Source: Serratia microhaemolytica (GTDB taxonomy: Bacteria > Pseudomonadota > Gammaproteobacteria > Enterobacterales > Enterobacteriaceae). From it: a DNA stretch of 64,000 bases. The notes under the pieces are model-generated. The model worked only from the letters and a program-made list of their open reading frames with translations. It did no database searches and was not told where the DNA came from. Shown piece by piece: positions 1 to 8,915 of the stretch. How positions within the stretch are numbered: the first letter of the stretch is position 1; each line of letters starts with the position of its first letter. The translations under genes were made by a program, and so were the position numbers. The stretch covers positions 34,818 through 98,817 of the forward strand of contig NZ_SBEF01000010.1 of NCBI RefSeq assembly GCF_004011885.1, in the 5' to 3' direction.

Positions 1-38
1 CTGTATATTTATTCAGTATATACTGTATATAACAACAG
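1..38 (+). promoter_or_regulatory. Tandem LexA (SOS) boxes upstream of recN
   Basis: Two 16-bp LexA-type boxes lie in tandem. Bases 23-38 read CTGTATATAACAACAG, an exact CTGT-N8-ACAG match. Bases 1-16 read CTGTATATTTATTCAG, with one mismatch in the right half-site. E. coli recN is also controlled by more than one LexA box, so strong SOS induction is expected. The window edge may cut further operator or promoter sequence. Confidence 0.9.
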
Positions 39-133
39 TTATATTTACCGACCCACTCTTGGCTGTTCTTTCTGTTCGAGATGCCATTGGTAAAAGTACA
101 GCTAACGAGTGGCAGTAAAACAGGGAGGCCCTG

Positions 134-1795
134 ATGCTTACACAATTAACTATCAGCAACTTTGCCATCGTACGCGAGCTAGAGATTGACTTTCAAGCCG
201 GAATGACCGTCATCACAGGTGAAACCGGGGCAGGTAAATCGATTGCTATTGATGCACTAGGACTCTGCCTAGGCAATCGGGCCGATGGTGACTCCGTGCG
301 GCAAGGCGCTTCACGGGCTGATATCTGTGCTCGTTTCTCGTTAGCTGATACCCCATCTGCGCGTAACTGGCTAGAAAAAAACCAACTTGATGATCACAAC
401 GAGTGTCTGCTGCGACGAGTGATCAGCAAAGATGGACGTTCACGTGGGTTTATCAATGGTACCGCTGTACCTATCTCACAACTGCGCGAATTAGGCCAAC
501 AACTGATCCAGATCCACGGTCAGCATGCACACCAATTATTGCTCAAGCCTGAACATCAAAAACAGTTACTTGATGCCTACCTAGCAGATCCGGCTTTAAC
601 TCTTGCCATGCGACAAGCCTATCAACAGTGGCACCAAAGCTGCCGCGCCCTCTCGCAGTATCAACAGCAGACCCTTGAACTGGATGCTCGCCAACAGTTA
701 CTACAATATCAGTTGAAAGAGTTAAATGAATTTGCCCCGCTCAGTGGTGAGTTTGAACAGAACGATCTTGAGTACAAACGGCTGTCCAACAGCAATCAAC
801 GGTTGGCAATCAGCCAGCAAGCGCTACAACTGCTCACTGAGCATGACCAGCACAATATGCTCAGCCAACTCCATAGCACCAAGCAACTGCTACTGGAACT
901 CTCAGCAATAGATAACCAATTACTGCCCCTGTTAGAAATGCTAGACGCCGCAGCGATCCAACTCAAAGAAGTCAGTGATGAACTGCATCACTACGCAGAT
1001 CATACCGAGTTTGATCCCAACCGCTTGCATGATCTGGAGCAGCGAGTATCACGACAGATCAATTTGGCACGCAAACATCGTATTGCGCCGGAAACCCTGC
1101 CGGAACTTCACCAACAATTGCTTGATGAACAAAAACGCATCACACAACGGGAAACACATCATCAGCAACTGCAAACTGATATGGAGCATTATCACCAACA
1201 GGCATTGGCGTTGGCGCAACAGCTACACCAAAAAAGGCAACAATATGGCAATGAACTGGCGGCACTAATCAGTGAAAGTATGCACACACTCGCCATGCCA
1301 CACGGGCAATTCAGCATTCAGCTGAGTTTTGAACCGCAGCATCTCGCCAATGATGGTGCCAGCCGCATTGAGTTTTGTGTCTCCACCAACCCAGGGCAAC
1401 CACTGCAACCTTTGGGCAAAGTCGCTTCTGGGGGGGAACTTTCGCGTATTGCACTGGCGATCCAATTAATTAGCGCACGCAAAATGGAAACACCCGCCTT
1501 GATATTTGATGAAGTTGATGTCGGTATTAGTGGCCCTACTGCCGCAACGGTCGGTCGTCTGCTGCGGCAATTGGGTGACTCAACACAAGTCATGTGCGTC
1601 ACCCACCTACCACAAGTTGCTGGTTGTGGCCACCACCACTTTTTTGTCAGTAAGTCTAGCAACGGTGTAGAAACAGAGACACAGATGTCAGCCTTGAACA
1701 AAACTGCCAGACTACAAGAGTTGGCACGGTTGCTGGGTGGTAATGCTGTAACCAAAAATACGCTGGCAAATGCCAAAGAGTTACTAGCAGCTTAA
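134..1795 (+). CDS. recN: DNA repair protein RecN (SMC-like ATPase)
   Basis: RecN is a cytoplasmic SMC-family ATPase that acts in RecA-dependent double-strand-break repair and holds broken or sister DNA together. The 553-residue length is normal. Walker A GETGAGKS is at residues 29-36. The ABC signature SGGELS is near 432 and Walker B (LIFDEVD) near 457. Between them lies a Gln/Leu/His-rich helical region of about 150-380, matching the coiled-coil arms. The start is supported by GGGAGG at 123-128, five bases upstream of the ATG. The LexA boxes at 1-38 predict SOS control. bamE follows on the same strand after about 150 bases, as in E. coli. Confidence 0.97.
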   Translation: MLTQLTISNFAIVRELEIDFQAGMTVITGETGAGKSIAIDALGLCLGNRADGDSVRQGASRADICARFSLADTPSARNWLEKNQLDDHNECLLRRVISKDGRSRGFINGTAVPISQLRELGQQLIQIHGQHAHQLLLKPEHQKQLLDAYLADPALTLAMRQAYQQWHQSCRALSQYQQQTLELDARQQLLQYQLKELNEFAPLSGEFEQNDLEYKRLSNSNQRLAISQQALQLLTEHDQHNMLSQLHSTKQLLLELSAIDNQLLPLLEMLDAAAIQLKEVSDELHHYADHTEFDPNRLHDLEQRVSRQINLARKHRIAPETLPELHQQLLDEQKRITQRETHHQQLQTDMEHYHQQALALAQQLHQKRQQYGNELAALISESMHTLAMPHGQFSIQLSFEPQHLANDGASRIEFCVSTNPGQPLQPLGKVASGGELSRIALAIQLISARKMETPALIFDEVDVGISGPTAATVGRLLRQLGDSTQVMCVTHLPQVAGCGHHHFFVSKSSNGVETETQMSALNKTARLQELARLLGGNAVTKNTLANAKELLAA

Positions 1796-1943
1796 TCTGG
1801 CCACTTGAGGAAATTAGAAGCATTGGCGAACAGCACAGGCTAGATCGGCAGTATATTGGCGCGCTCTTGGCACTATAAAGGTTTTCAAGCACCGAAAGGT
1901 CTATTATCATCTCTATTCTGAGCCCTAATGGAATCTATCGACT

Positions 1944-2282
1944 ATGCGCTGCAAAACGATGGCAATTGCCACCACAGTTTTTATGATGTTCACCACCGGT
2001 TGTTCTACCCTGGAAAAGGCCGTCTATCGCCCTGACATTAACCAAGGTAACTACCTTACCGCCAGTGATGTGGCAAAAGTTCATACCGGAATGACACAAC
2101 AGCAGGTTGCCTATGTTCTGGGAACACCGATGATGCAAGATCCGTTTGGTACCCAAACTTGGTTCTATGTATTCCGCCAACAGCCGGGACATAAAACCAT
2201 TACTCAGCAAACCTTAACACTAACGTTTAATAGCGCAGGTATTCTGACCGATATACAGAATAAACCCGCTCTGGCACAGTAA
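1944..2282 (+). CDS. bamE: Outer membrane assembly lipoprotein BamE (SmpA/OmlA)
   Basis: BamE is a small lipoprotein subunit of the BAM complex, which inserts beta-barrel proteins into the outer membrane. The 112-residue product begins with a short hydrophobic signal ending in a lipobox (TTGC, lipidated Cys20). The SmpA/OmlA core follows, with the recognisable [28 protein letters not shown] and WFYVFR stretches. Length and gene order (recN-bamE) match other enterobacteria. It converges with corB. Confidence 0.96.
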   Translation: MRCKTMAIATTVFMMFTTGCSTLEKAVYRPDINQGNYLTASDVAKVHTGMTQQQVAYVLGTPMMQDPFGTQTWFYVFRQQPGHKTITQQTLTLTFNSAGILTDIQNKPALAQ

Positions 2283-2336
2283 CCCGTTCTTACTGCTGCC
2301 AACCTATCACTGCAAGCTAATCCGTGTATATACTAG

Positions 2337-2368
2337 AAAAAACCGCCGGTTGTATCAGCAACAGGCGG
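2337..2368 (-). terminator. Rho-independent terminator of corB
   Basis: Bases 2343-2347 (CCGCC) and 2364-2368 (GGCGG), extended by GTTG/CAAC across one mismatch, form a hairpin. A run of A residues at 2337-2342 lies on its left, which is a U-tract in a minus-strand transcript. It sits about 100 bases beyond the corB stop. Confidence 0.65.
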
Positions 2369-2467
2369 CATGGATGAGATCTGATGCGGTTATTGCGTGT
2401 TTAAGCTGTTGTATCGACCATTACTGCAACGACTACGCTCAGTCGCGGCTGGTTTGAATTTTTTAAA

Positions 2468-3757
2468 TCAACCATCTTGTACACTTGATTGCAGCGACTT
2501 GATCGGGGTAACACGCACCTGCTTGATCATGTTCTCCTGCACATCAAGAATATCGATCTCATAACTATCAATACGCACCCGTGTGCCGACACAGGGGATT
2601 TCTTCTAACTCTTCCAACAACATGCCGTTGATTGTGCGTGCATCGTTAGCGGGTAACGACCAGTTAAAGGCTTTATTCAACTCGCGCACGTTGGCGGTTC
2701 CATCAATCAACACTGATCCATCACTCTGTGGATTAACTTCCTCTGCTAATGTTGGTGACATCGAAGTGGTAAAATCACCAACAATCTCCTCCAGAATATC
2801 CTCAACTGTCACCAAACCTTGGATATCGCCATATTCATCAACCACAATTCCTACTTTCTCCTTGTTGCGTTGGAATTTCACCAACTGAATATTTAATGGT
2901 GTCCCTTCCGGTACATAGTAAATTTTATCAGCGGCACGTAACAGGTTTTCTTTATTGAATTCTTTCTTTTCTGTCATCAAACGATAGGCTTCACGTACCC
3001 GCAACATACCAATCGCATCATCCAACGAATCACGATACAGCACAATCCGACCATGAGGAGAGTGAGTCAACTGACGCATGACCGATTTCCACTCATCATT
3101 AACATCAATACCAACGATCTCATTACGCGGCACCATAATGTCATCCACTGTCACCTTCTCAAGATCGAGCACCGATAGCAGCATATCCTGATTACGACGT
3201 GAAATTTTAGAGTGTGACTCATTCACTATGGTACGTAACTCATCTTTGCTGAGAGCGGCACTAAGTTGATTATTCAATCGGATGCCAAAAATACTCAACA
3301 ACAGTGAAGTGATGCTATTCAGCAACCATACCAGTGGAAACATCAATTTTTGCAATGGACTGAGCAGGAAACTGCTTGGTAACGCAATCCGCTCTGGATG
3401 CAGAGCAGCAAAAGTTTTTGGCAATACTTCGGCAAATAACAGCACCACCAGTGTCAGTACCCCAGTGGCGATGGCAACACCAATGTCACCATACAGACGC
3501 ATGCCGACGATAGTCCCCAACGCAGACGCAAGAATATTGACCAAGTTATTGCCGATCAACACCAAACTGATCAAGCGCTCAGGGTTCTTCAGCAGTTTCT
3601 CGGCACGACGTGCGCTGCGATTCCCCTGCTGTGATAAGTGACGAAGGCGATAGCGATTAAGCGTCATCATGCTAGTTTCAGATGCAGAAAAATAAGCAGA
3701 GATCACTATCATAATCACTAGAATAAAGATGAGAGTCCCTGTTGAAACATGCTCCAA
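2468..3757 (-). CDS. corB: CNNM/CBS-domain membrane protein CorB (YfjD)
   Basis: CorB is an inner-membrane protein of the CNNM/CorC family, linked to magnesium/cobalt handling and Mg2+ efflux. The N-terminal CNNM membrane domain (roughly residues 1-190, several hydrophobic helices, SASET and NNLVNILAS motifs) is followed by a CBS pair with the signatures DIMVPRNEI and VDEYGDIQGLVTVEDILEEIVGD. A C-terminal CorC_HlyC domain ends the protein. No ATG fits. The TTG at 3757 gives a 429-residue protein beginning at EHVST, like E. coli MEHIS. A GAGGA ribosome-binding site lies eight bases upstream, so I prefer it to the farther TTG at 3772. ypjD lies just upstream on the same strand. Confidence 0.93.
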   Translation of the reverse strand: MEHVSTGTLIFILVIMIVISAYFSASETSMMTLNRYRLRHLSQQGNRSARRAEKLLKNPERLISLVLIGNNLVNILASALGTIVGMRLYGDIGVAIATGVLTLVVLLFAEVLPKTFAALHPERIALPSSFLLSPLQKLMFPLVWLLNSITSLLLSIFGIRLNNQLSAALSKDELRTIVNESHSKISRRNQDMLLSVLDLEKVTVDDIMVPRNEIVGIDVNDEWKSVMRQLTHSPHGRIVLYRDSLDDAIGMLRVREAYRLMTEKKEFNKENLLRAADKIYYVPEGTPLNIQLVKFQRNKEKVGIVVDEYGDIQGLVTVEDILEEIVGDFTTSMSPTLAEEVNPQSDGSVLIDGTANVRELNKAFNWSLPANDARTINGMLLEELEEIPCVGTRVRIDSYEIDILDVQENMIKQVRVTPIKSLQSSVQDG

Positions 3758-3843
3758 CGCAGTATTCCTCAAGTAAAGGGAAAAAATTACCGTCTAACAT
3801 TCAGCCCATGCCCAGTATTAATCCAGACAGGCATAACGACATA

Positions 3844-4617
3844 TCAGATCAGGCGGCTACCAAAATAGGCTACGGTAAGTAACAACACACCGGAAAAGCT
3901 GGCCCAGACAACGCGACGACCACGCCAACCGTGACGGTAATGTCCCCATAGCAGAACGACATAAAGCACCCATGCCAATAGCGATAGCACAAATTTATGC
4001 CCGTTTTCTTTACCAAACAGGTTATCCATATACAACAAGCCAGTACACAGCGTCAACGTCAGTAACACCACACCAATCTGGGTGATATGCAATATCTTTC
4101 TCTCAATCCGCATCAATGGTGGCATCTCGACACTAAAAGTCAGCTTTTTGTGCTTCAGCAAATAATCCAGCCAAGCCAACTGAAAGGCGTAAAGTGCAGC
4201 AATGATCAGCGTCGCGTAGGCAAACAACGCTAACCCGATATGTACCATCAGTGTCGGACTGGCTTCAAGATGAGTGACAAACTCCCCAGGCAACAGACTG
4301 GCAAAGGCGAGATTGATGATGGCAAAACTGTAGACAATCGGCAGCAAAAACCAGCCACGATCACGTGAGGCAACCAGAGTCATCACTGAACAGATGATCA
4401 AACTCACTAACGAGCCGATATTCAGCAGACTAAAGTTTTGCCCAGAATCGAGATCAAAAATACGCTGCTGCAACACAATAGCATGGCAAATCAACGCGAC
4501 CACTGCCGCAATCACAGCTGATTGACGGTATGCTCGATGTTTCCGCAGCAACCCAGGAATGATCAGCCCCAGGCTGAGCAGATAGGCTAGCAGAGCAACA
4601 ACAGAAAAGTGTGGCAT
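3844..4617 (-). CDS. ypjD: CcsA/CcmC-like inner membrane protein YpjD
   Basis: A 257-residue polytopic inner-membrane protein of the cytochrome c assembly (CcsA-like) family. About eight hydrophobic helices are visible. It has a conserved HIGLALFAYATLIIAALYA segment, a later THI/HITQIGVVLLTLTLCTG helix and a C-terminal LLWGHYRHGWRGRRVVW stretch, the same as in E. coli YpjD. In the family such histidines bind haem, but YpjD itself has no settled role. It lies upstream of corB on the same strand (71-base gap) and diverges from ffh, the standard enterobacterial layout. Confidence 0.92.
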   Translation of the reverse strand: MPHFSVVALLAYLLSLGLIIPGLLRKHRAYRQSAVIAAVVALICHAIVLQQRIFDLDSGQNFSLLNIGSLVSLIICSVMTLVASRDRGWFLLPIVYSFAIINLAFASLLPGEFVTHLEASPTLMVHIGLALFAYATLIIAALYAFQLAWLDYLLKHKKLTFSVEMPPLMRIERKILHITQIGVVLLTLTLCTGLLYMDNLFGKENGHKFVLSLLAWVLYVVLLWGHYRHGWRGRRVVWASFSGVLLLTVAYFGSRLI

Positions 4618-4801
4618 GGCGTTAAGTAGCGTCGGTATGGTTAATCAGAGTGTCAGTATATACCCTTATTTGTTGAAGTTGCAGTATTCAACTGATTAGG
4701 GTTGTCCTAGTGATTAGGATCCATTCTGTCAGCTTGAACTACAGATAGCCATCACAGGCCGCATCATCAACAACGTAACAGCTGAGATCATCACAAGATA
4801 G

Positions 4802-4810
4802 TGTTATAAT
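4802..4810 (+). promoter_or_regulatory. Extended -10 promoter of ffh
   Basis: The sequence TGTTATAAT is a perfect extended -10 element (TGn followed by TATAAT), 65 bases before the ffh start. No good -35 hexamer is visible at the usual spacing, which is typical for extended -10 promoters. Confidence 0.65.
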
Positions 4811-4875
4811 CGCGCCAATTCTAACGCCATCACGGCTCGCAGTGTCGAGCCTGACTCTTGGATTGAGCATCAAAT

Positions 4876-6237
4876 ATGTTTGAAAACTTAACTGATCGAT
4901 TGTCGCGCACACTACGCAATATCAGTGGCCGTGGTCGCCTGACTGAAGAGAACATTAAAGAAACCCTGCGTGAAGTGCGTATGGCTCTGTTGGAAGCCGA
5001 CGTTGCCCTACCAGTAGTGCGTGATTTCATTACTCGGGTCAAAGAGAAAGCAGTTGGTCATGAGGTCAATAAAAGCCTAACCCCAGGTCAAGAGTTCATA
5101 AGAATTGTACAAAATGAACTAATTAGTGCCATGGGTGAGGTGAATAGTGAGCTTGATTTAGCCGCCCAGCCTCCAGCAGTAGTGTTAATGGCTGGTTTGC
5201 AAGGTGCCGGTAAAACCACCAGCGTAGCGAAACTCAGTAAGCATCTTAAAGAAAAACAAAAGAAAAAAGTGTTAGTGGTCTCTGCTGACGTTTATCGCCC
5301 TGCAGCGATTAAACAGTTAGCCACGCTGGCTGAAGGAGTTGGTATCGATTTTTTCCCCTCCAGTGTGGATGAAAAGCCTCTCGATATCGTCAACCGTGCG
5401 CTGCAACAGGCCAAACTGAAGTTTTACGATGTATTGATTGTGGATACCGCCGGTCGCTTACACGTCGACGAGGCGATGATGGAAGAGATCAAACAGATCC
5501 ACGCAGCCATCACACCCGTCGAAACGCTGTTTGTTGTTGATGCAATGACAGGCCAAGATGCGGCGAATACCGCCAAAGCGTTTAACGATGCACTTCCCCT
5601 AACCGGGATTGTCTTAACCAAAATTGATGGTGATGCTCGTGGTGGTGCCGCACTCTCTATCCGTCACATCACCGGCAAACCGATCAAGTTTCTTGGTATT
5701 GGCGAAAAATCTGATGCGCTAGAGCCATTCCATCCTGATCGTGTTGCCTCGCGCATTCTTGGTATGGGTGACGTGCTATCGCTGATCGAAGATATCGAAA
5801 GTAAAGTCGATCGTGCTCAGGCAGAGAAGCTGGCTAACAAGTTAAAGAAAGGCGATGGATTTGATTTAACAGACTTTCTTGATCAACTCAAACAGATGCG
5901 CAACATGGGCGGCATGGCCAGTATGCTCAGCAAATTACCGGGTGCCGGTCAGTTGCCAGACAATGTAAAGTCACAAATGAATGATCAACTCTTGGTGCGT
6001 ATGGAAGCGATCATCAACTCGATGACACTCAAAGAGCGCGCGAAACCAGATATCATCAAAGGATCACGCAAACGCCGCATTGCTATGGGTTCTGGTGTGC
6101 AAGTGCAAGACGTCAACCGGCTGTTGAAACAGTTCGACGATATGCAACGCATGATGAAGAAAATGAAAAAAGGCGGATTAGCCAAAATGATGCGCGGCAT
6201 GAAAGGGATGATGCCACCGGGTTTTCCTGGTCGTTAA
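4876..6237 (+). CDS. ffh: Signal recognition particle GTPase Ffh
   Basis: Ffh is the protein subunit of the signal recognition particle. It binds 4.5S RNA and signal sequences of nascent inner-membrane proteins and delivers the ribosome to FtsY. The 453 residues carry an N-domain helical bundle, and the G-domain has P-loop GLQGAGKTT near 107-115, DTAGR and TKIDGDARGG. A methionine-rich M-domain (about 300-435) has the RNA-binding GSGV and KQFDDMQRMMKKMKK stretches and ends in a Gly/Met-rich tail. Length is standard. It stands alone with its own promoter ahead of the rpsP operon. Confidence 0.98.
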   Translation: MFENLTDRLSRTLRNISGRGRLTEENIKETLREVRMALLEADVALPVVRDFITRVKEKAVGHEVNKSLTPGQEFIRIVQNELISAMGEVNSELDLAAQPPAVVLMAGLQGAGKTTSVAKLSKHLKEKQKKKVLVVSADVYRPAAIKQLATLAEGVGIDFFPSSVDEKPLDIVNRALQQAKLKFYDVLIVDTAGRLHVDEAMMEEIKQIHAAITPVETLFVVDAMTGQDAANTAKAFNDALPLTGIVLTKIDGDARGGAALSIRHITGKPIKFLGIGEKSDALEPFHPDRVASRILGMGDVLSLIEDIESKVDRAQAEKLANKLKKGDGFDLTDFLDQLKQMRNMGGMASMLSKLPGAGQLPDNVKSQMNDQLLVRMEAIINSMTLKERAKPDIIKGSRKRRIAMGSGVQVQDVNRLLKQFDDMQRMMKKMKKGGLAKMMRGMKGMMPPGFPGR

Positions 6238-6566
6238 CTTCACATTTTATTGCCAGTTAATTTATTGATAGCTTTACTTTTAACTGGCAAAAAACACGAT
6301 ATCACTAAAAAGCCCACCACCAATTTGCGCTTTAGATTGCTTTTGGCGTCAAAATGGGTAAAATTTTCGGGCTTTTTGTACCCACATTATCTAGTGAGTA
6401 AGGCGATTAGCAACTCTTTTTCCGAGTGCTACACTGCGGTTACCGCCTGTATATCTCAGGGTTTAGAGTGTGCGATCACCACCTACCGCTGGCAATGTTG
6501 AGTATCTATTGCAACCGGCCCCTGCCCTCAATGGGGCCGATTGTTTTATTAACTAAAGAGGATGTT
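6238..6566 (+). other. Intergenic ffh-rpsP region with terminator and leader elements
   Basis: These 329 bases hold no convincing gene. AAAAAGCCC at 6308-6316 pairs with GGGCTTTTT at 6370-6378 across a 53-base loop, possibly an ffh terminator. A candidate rpsP promoter overlaps it: TTGCTT (6337-6342), 16 bases, then TAAAAT (6359-6364). The short open frames here share no family feature I recognise. Confidence 0.5.
6516..6550 (+). promoter_or_regulatory. Terminator-like hairpin in the rpsP leader
   Basis: CGGCCCC (6516-6522) pairs perfectly with GGGGCCG (6533-6539) over a 10-base loop and is followed by ATTGTTTTATT. It sits only 17-28 bases before the rpsP start codon, downstream of the likely promoter. 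It could therefore act as an attenuator of the ribosomal-protein operon or terminate read-through from ffh. Structure is seen, function is inferred. Confidence 0.5.
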
Positions 6567-6815
6567 ATGGTAACAATTCGTTTGGCACGTGGCGGCGCTA
6601 AAAAGCGTCCGTTTTATCAAGTCGTAGTCACCGACAGCCGCAACCCGCGTGATGGTCGTTTTATCGAGCGTGTGGGCTTCTTTAACCCAATCGCTTCCGG
6701 TCAAGCGGAAGAACTGCGTCTGGATCTGGACCGCGTCGAGCATTGGCTGGGTCTGGGTGCTACCGCATCTGATCGCGTTCAGGCGCTGATCAAACAAGCA
6801 AAAAAAGCAGCATAA
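6567..6815 (+). CDS. rpsP: 30S ribosomal protein S16
   Basis: S16 is a small-subunit ribosomal protein needed for 30S assembly. The product starts [10 protein letters not shown] and is 82 residues, the family length. The block [29 protein letters not shown] is diagnostic. The open frame extends upstream, but the ATG at 6567 with AAAGAGG ahead of it gives the canonical N-terminus. It is the first gene of the rpsP-rimM-trmD-rplS operon. Confidence 0.98.
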   Translation: MVTIRLARGGAKKRPFYQVVVTDSRNPRDGRFIERVGFFNPIASGQAEELRLDLDRVEHWLGLGATASDRVQALIKQAKKAA

Positions 6816-6833
6816 TCTGTTGCGGTGGTAACA

Positions 6834-7382
6834 ATGAGCAAACAACTTCATCCAGTAGCACCCTCTCAACCGCTAGTTCTCGGTAAAATGGGCTCTACTT
6901 ACGGTATCCGTGGTTGGCTCAGAATGTTCTCATCCACCGAAGATGCCGAAAACATCTTTGACTATCAGCCCTGGTTTATCCAGCGTGCGGGTCAATGGCA
7001 ACTCATTGAGTTGGAAGACTGGAAACGACATAACCACGATCTGATTATCAAAATCAAAGGTATTGATGATCGGGATGCGGCAAATCTGCTGACAAATTGC
7101 GAAATTATCGTAGATTCAGAACAATTGCCGCCGCTTGACGGTGATGATTATTACTGGAAAGACCTTATGGGCTGCCAAGTGATCACCACTGCCGGATACG
7201 AACTGGGCAAAGTCATCGACATGATGGAGACCGGTTCAAACGACGTCTTGGTTGTACGTGCCAATCTGAAAGATGCGTTCGGTATGAAGGAGCGGTTAAT
7301 ACCGTTTCTCCATCAGCAGGTTATCAAGAGAGTTGATCTCTCCATTAAGGTTATCGAAGTGGAATGGGATCCTGGTTTTTGA
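6834..7382 (+). CDS. rimM: Ribosome maturation factor RimM
   Basis: RimM binds S19 in the 30S head and helps 16S rRNA 3'-domain folding. The protein has an N-terminal RimM beta-barrel ([22 protein letters not shown]) and a C-terminal PRC-barrel-like domain with [11 protein letters not shown] and [17 protein letters not shown]. The ATG at 6834 (MSKQL) gives 182 residues, as in E. coli. An upstream in-frame GTG only three codons earlier is less likely. It is the second gene of the operon, 18 bases after rpsP. Confidence 0.97.
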   Translation: MSKQLHPVAPSQPLVLGKMGSTYGIRGWLRMFSSTEDAENIFDYQPWFIQRAGQWQLIELEDWKRHNHDLIIKIKGIDDRDAANLLTNCEIIVDSEQLPPLDGDDYYWKDLMGCQVITTAGYELGKVIDMMETGSNDVLVVRANLKDAFGMKERLIPFLHQQVIKRVDLSIKVIEVEWDPGF

Positions 7383-7431
7383 CCACCGTATTTATCGTTA
7401 ACGGTTGGCATAACAGTACGGAGATTGGCGC

Positions 7432-8175
7432 ATGTTTATCGGTATTGTAAGCCTATTTCCGGAAATGTTTCGCGCCGTCACCGATTACGGGGTTACTGGC
7501 CGAGCAGTAAAAAATGGCCTATTAAGCGTACAGTGTTGGAGTCCACGCGACTTCACCCACGATCGACATCGTACCGTGGACGACCGCCCATATGGCGGTG
7601 GCCCTGGCATGTTGATGATGGTTCAGCCACTACGGGCTGCCATCTCTGCGGCAAAAGCTGCTGTAGGCGAGGGGGCAAAGGTGATTTATCTGTCACCTCA
7701 GGGGCGTAAACTGGATCAGACCGGTGTATGTGAGTTAGCCCGCAACCAGAAAATGATACTGGTCTGTGGTCGCTACGAAGGGATAGATGAGCGCGTGATC
7801 GAAACCGAAATTGACGAAGAATGGTCAATTGGTGATTACGTACTGAGTGGTGGTGAGCTACCGGCAATGATTCTGATCGACTCCGTCGCCCGTTTTCTGC
7901 CGGGAGTTTTGGGTCATCAGGCTTCAGCAGAAGAGGACTCTTTTGCCAGTGGATTACTCGATTGCCCACACTATACCCGCCCTGAGATACTGGAAGGGCT
8001 TGAAGTTCCAGCAGTATTACTGTCAGGAAATCATGCCCAGATACGTCGCTGGCGCTTGAAACAATCGCTTGGCCGTACTTGGCTTAGAAGATCTGAACTT
8101 CTACAAAGCCTAGCTCTGACTGACGAGCAAAAGGCGTTACTGGCCGAATTCCAGCGGGAATATCAGGCTAAGTAA
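7432..8175 (+). CDS. trmD: tRNA (guanine-N1)-methyltransferase TrmD
   Basis: TrmD methylates G37 of tRNAs at N1 using S-adenosylmethionine, preventing +1 frameshifting. The 247 residues show the trefoil-knot SAM-binding motifs [20 protein letters not shown] and [14 protein letters not shown]. The N-terminal VSLFPEMF and [14 protein letters not shown] blocks are typical of the family. It is the third gene of the rpsP operon, 49 bases after rimM. Confidence 0.98.
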   Translation: MFIGIVSLFPEMFRAVTDYGVTGRAVKNGLLSVQCWSPRDFTHDRHRTVDDRPYGGGPGMLMMVQPLRAAISAAKAAVGEGAKVIYLSPQGRKLDQTGVCELARNQKMILVCGRYEGIDERVIETEIDEEWSIGDYVLSGGELPAMILIDSVARFLPGVLGHQASAEEDSFASGLLDCPHYTRPEILEGLEVPAVLLSGNHAQIRRWRLKQSLGRTWLRRSELLQSLALTDEQKALLAEFQREYQAK

Positions 8176-8232
8176 CGAAACCATCAGGGGATTCTGGATC
8201 ATTCAGCATCGCCGATATATCAGTTTACCTAG

Positions 8233-8595
<363 letters not shown>

Positions 8596-8631
8596 GATAC
8601 AGCACACGCTGCATCCCAAGTTAATAATTAT

Positions 8632-8663
8632 AAAGGGCCTATCTCTATTGATAGGCCCTTTTT
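8632..8663 (+). terminator. Rho-independent terminator of the rpsP-rplS operon
   Basis: AAAGGGCCTATC (8632-8643) pairs perfectly over 12 bp with GATAGGCCCTTT (8650-8661), leaving a six-base loop. The hairpin runs into a T-tract, 37 bases after the rplS stop. The flanking A/T symmetry means it could also stop minus-strand transcripts. Confidence 0.92.
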
Positions 8664-8851
8664 GCTGGTCACAGACCACCGCTATTTCACCATGCTAGCT
8701 GCGTACATCTGGTACGCAGGCCAGCCGTATGCAACATCGCTAACACTGCCTTTCGATAACAGATCCCGTTGACCAGTACCCAAATGGCCAATATCGTGCC
8801 GAACCTACTACTGAGACGGTCTAGCGAGTAACAGCAAAAGTGAGTAGAACC

Positions 8852-8893
8852 GAAAATGTCGACAGCCGGCTGCGCTAGGCAACAGGCTGTCGA
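8852..8893 (-). terminator. Terminator of the acrAB operon
   Basis: TCGACAGCC (8859-8867) and GGCTGTCGA (8885-8893) form a 9-bp perfect stem. On the minus strand it is followed by CATTTTCG, a short U-tract. It begins 23 bases beyond the acrB stop. The rest of the 8664-8851 gap holds only a 7-bp hairpin (8700-8718) and no gene. Confidence 0.65.
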
Positions 8894-8915
8894 ATCAGCA
8901 AGGTGAGATAATCAA

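Noticed and set aside
6250..6501. 83-codon open frame between ffh and rpsP
   Set aside because: It overlaps the probable ffh terminator and rpsP promoter and has no recognisable features.
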